64,000 nt of DNA from Streptomyces globosus (GTDB taxonomy: Bacteria > Actinomycetota > Actinomycetes > Streptomycetales > Streptomycetaceae): assembly GCF_003325375.1 (NCBI RefSeq), contig NZ_CP030864.1, positions 62,001 through 126,000 of the forward strand, written 5' to 3'. Below the pieces are notes generated by a model. It saw only the letters and a list, made by a program, of their open reading frames with translations, searched no databases and was not told where the DNA came from. The translations under genes were made by a program, and so were the position numbers. Shown in pieces: positions 62,582 to 64,000 of this stretch (its first letter is position 1; every line of letters begins with the position of its first letter).

Positions 62582-64000
62582 GCGGCGGCTCCCACGGGGG
62601 CGAGCTGGCCCTCGGCGAGGCGCCGGTAGGTGGAGTCCTGCTCCATCAGCTCGGCGTGGGTGCCGCTGGCCCGCAGGCGTCCGTCCTCGATGACGAGGAT
62701 GCGGTCGGCGCCGATGGTCGTGGACAGGCGGTGCGCGATGGCGAGGACCTGGCAGCGGGTGCTGATCTCGGTGATGGCGTCGCGCAGGGCCCGCTCGGAG
62801 TCGGAGTCGAGGTGGGAGGTGGCTTCGTCGAGCAGGAGGACGTCGGGGCGGGTGAGCAGGGCGCGGGCGATGGCCAGGCGCTGGCGCTGGCCGCCGGAGA
62901 GGCCGCTGCCGCCTTCGCCGAGCCGGGTGTCGAGGCCGTCGGGCAGGGCGTCGATGACGTCCGTCAGGTGGGCTGCGGCCACGGCCCGGGCGATGTCGTC
63001 CTCGCCGGCGTCCGGGCAGGCGTAGGTGAGGTTCTCGCGGACCGTGCCGCGGAGCAGGGGGGCGTCCTGTTCGACGAGTCCGATACGGGAGCGCAGGAAG
63101 TCCAGGGGCATGGCCGCGGTGGAGGTGCCGGAGAGGCGGATGGTGCCGCTGTCGGGGGTGTGGAAGCGTTCGATGAGCTGGAAGAGGGTGGTCTTGCCGG
63201 CGCCGGAGGGCCCGACGACGGCGGTGACGCCGGTGGCGGGGAGGGAGAAGGAGACGCCGTCCGTCGCGGGGGCGGCGCCGCCTTCGTAGGTGAAGGAGAC
63301 GTCCTCGAACTCGACCGCGGGCCGGCCGGTGAGGGCGGTGCGGGGCGCTGCCGTGCCGCCCGGCTCCTGTTCGATGGCGGCCAGTTCCCGTACCCGGTCG
63401 ATGGCGGCCCGGCCCTGCTGGAGCTCCCCGAGCGACATGAAGAACGTCACGAGGGGGGCAACCAGGTAGAAGAGGTACATGATGAACGCGGTCAGGTCCT
63501 GGGGCGGGAGGCTGCCCGTGGCGGTGCGCGCCATGCCCCAGGTGATGACGACGGCGAGGGAGACCTGGGTGCCGACGTTCATGGCGGGCATCAGCAGCGC
63601 CGACAGGCGGGTGACGCGGATGCCGCTGGTGCGGGCGGCTTCGGCGAGGCCGCCCAGGTGCTCGGCTTCGCGCCGCTCGGCCCGCGACGCCTTGACGGTG
63701 GTCAGGGCGCCGAGGACGCGCAGGAGCCCGGAGCCGTAGGCGCTGGTGTCCTCTCGGTTGGCGACGGCGGCCTTGCGGACGGCGCGGGCGACGGTGAGGG
63801 CGATCGCGCTGGCGGCGCCGAGGCAGCCCACCGTGGCCAGGAGCATCTTCCAGTCGATCCAGGCCATGACGGCGACGCAGCCGAGGGCGGTGAACCCGGA
63901 GGTGACGATCTGGGCGGCGGAGGAGGAGAGGGCGACGCGGGCGAGCGAGGTGTCCGCGACGGTGCGGGTGAACACGTCGCCGTGTTCCAGGCGGTCGAAC
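62578..64000 (-). CDS. ABC exporter, fused permease-ATPase, 5' end beyond window
   Basis: About 474 codons are visible; the start lies past the right edge. Membrane segments include LLATVGCLGAASAIALTVARAV (key residues only) and FIMYLFYLVAPLVTFFMSL. The ATPase domain has Walker A GPSGAGKTT, signature LSGGQRQR, Walker B LLLDEAT and the switch His in IAHRLST. It is a half-transporter of the MsbA/LmrA type, exporting lipids, drugs or peptides. It overlaps the flavoprotein gene, suggesting export of a molecule handled by that enzyme. Confidence 0.93.
   Translation of the reverse strand, partial: FDRLEHGDVFTRTVADTSLARVALSSSAAQIVTSGFTALGCVAVMAWIDWKMLLATVGCLGAASAIALTVARAVRKAAVANREDTSAYGSGLLRVLGALTTVKASRAERREAEHLGGLAEAARTSGIRVTRLSALLMPAMNVGTQVSLAVVITWGMARTATGSLPPQDLTAFIMYLFYLVAPLVTFFMSLGELQQGRAAIDRVRELAAIEQEPGGTAAPRTALTGRPAVEFEDVSFTYEGGAAPATDGVSFSLPATGVTAVVGPSGAGKTTLFQLIERFHTPDSGTIRLSGTSTAAMPLDFLRSRIGLVEQDAPLLRGTVRENLTYACPDAGEDDIARAVAAAHLTDVIDALPDGLDTRLGEGGSGLSGGQRQRLAIARALLTRPDVLLLDEATSHLDSDSERALRDAITEISTRCQVLAIAHRLSTTIGADRILVIEDGRLRASGTHAELMEQDSTYRRLAEGQLAPVGAAA

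Overview
The window is very GC-rich DNA with strong third-position GC bias, dense same-strand gene runs, TGATG/ATGA stop-start overlaps and Streptomyces-type secreted glycosidases. It comes from an actinomycete, almost certainly a Streptomyces. No rRNA, tRNA, CRISPR array, transposase or integrase was seen.

Positions 1 to about 48,100 are most of one trans-AT polyketide/NRPS gene cluster whose parts fit an elfamycin (kirromycin/aurodox-type EF-Tu inhibitor). On the minus strand, four assembly-line genes read leftward from 26,839: a KirAI-type protein (LnmK-like starter domain, ACP, KS, KR, ACP, KS), a KirAII-type protein (DH, ACP, KR, KS, KR, C-MT, ACP, KS, KR, ACP, KS, ACP), a KirAIII-type hybrid (C, A for glycine, PCP, KS) and the start of a KirAIV-type PKS (DH, KR, ACP) cut by the left edge. 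The domain order predicts a diene, a gem-dimethyl carbinol, a carbinol, an ethyl-branched beta-keto acyl unit and then glycine. This is the goldinonic-acid half of kirromycin.

The plus-strand block 27,165-34,357 holds a Sfp-type phosphopantetheinyl transferase, a HipA-like kinase with a DUF3037 partner, crotonyl-CoA carboxylase/reductase (ethylmalonyl-CoA supply), a TetR regulator with two operator palindromes, an MFS exporter, a DUF6204 protein and an HTH-DUF2087 protein. Facing it, a nine-gene minus-strand operon runs from 48,100 to 34,493: a Cys-dependent Dieckmann cyclase (pyridone release), a C-A-T NRPS (beta-alanine by context), an O-methyltransferase, a tandem AT-AT-enoylreductase, two P450s, aspartate 1-decarboxylase (beta-alanine supply), a second methyltransferase and a discrete AT with an ethylmalonyl-type VASH motif. 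The first PKS gene and the exporter each carry a TTA codon, which suggests bldA control.

From 48,600 rightward the DNA is not part of the cluster. It has a secreted phytase-esterase-like protein and a plant-polysaccharide locus (GH74 xyloglucanase, a GH10-CBM13-GH62 arabinoxylanase fusion, and a membrane ECF sigma factor carrying its own zinc-binding anti-sigma-like motif and an arabinose-binding AbfB domain). These are followed by a secreted protein, a membrane-anchored HTH protein, an HTH/membrane-protein pair, and the end of an operon with a 56-residue protein, a secreted protein, a phytoene-desaturase-like flavoprotein and an ABC exporter cut by the right edge.

Cluster names used here (kirAI, kirP and so on) are assigned by domain architecture and context, not by a database search.
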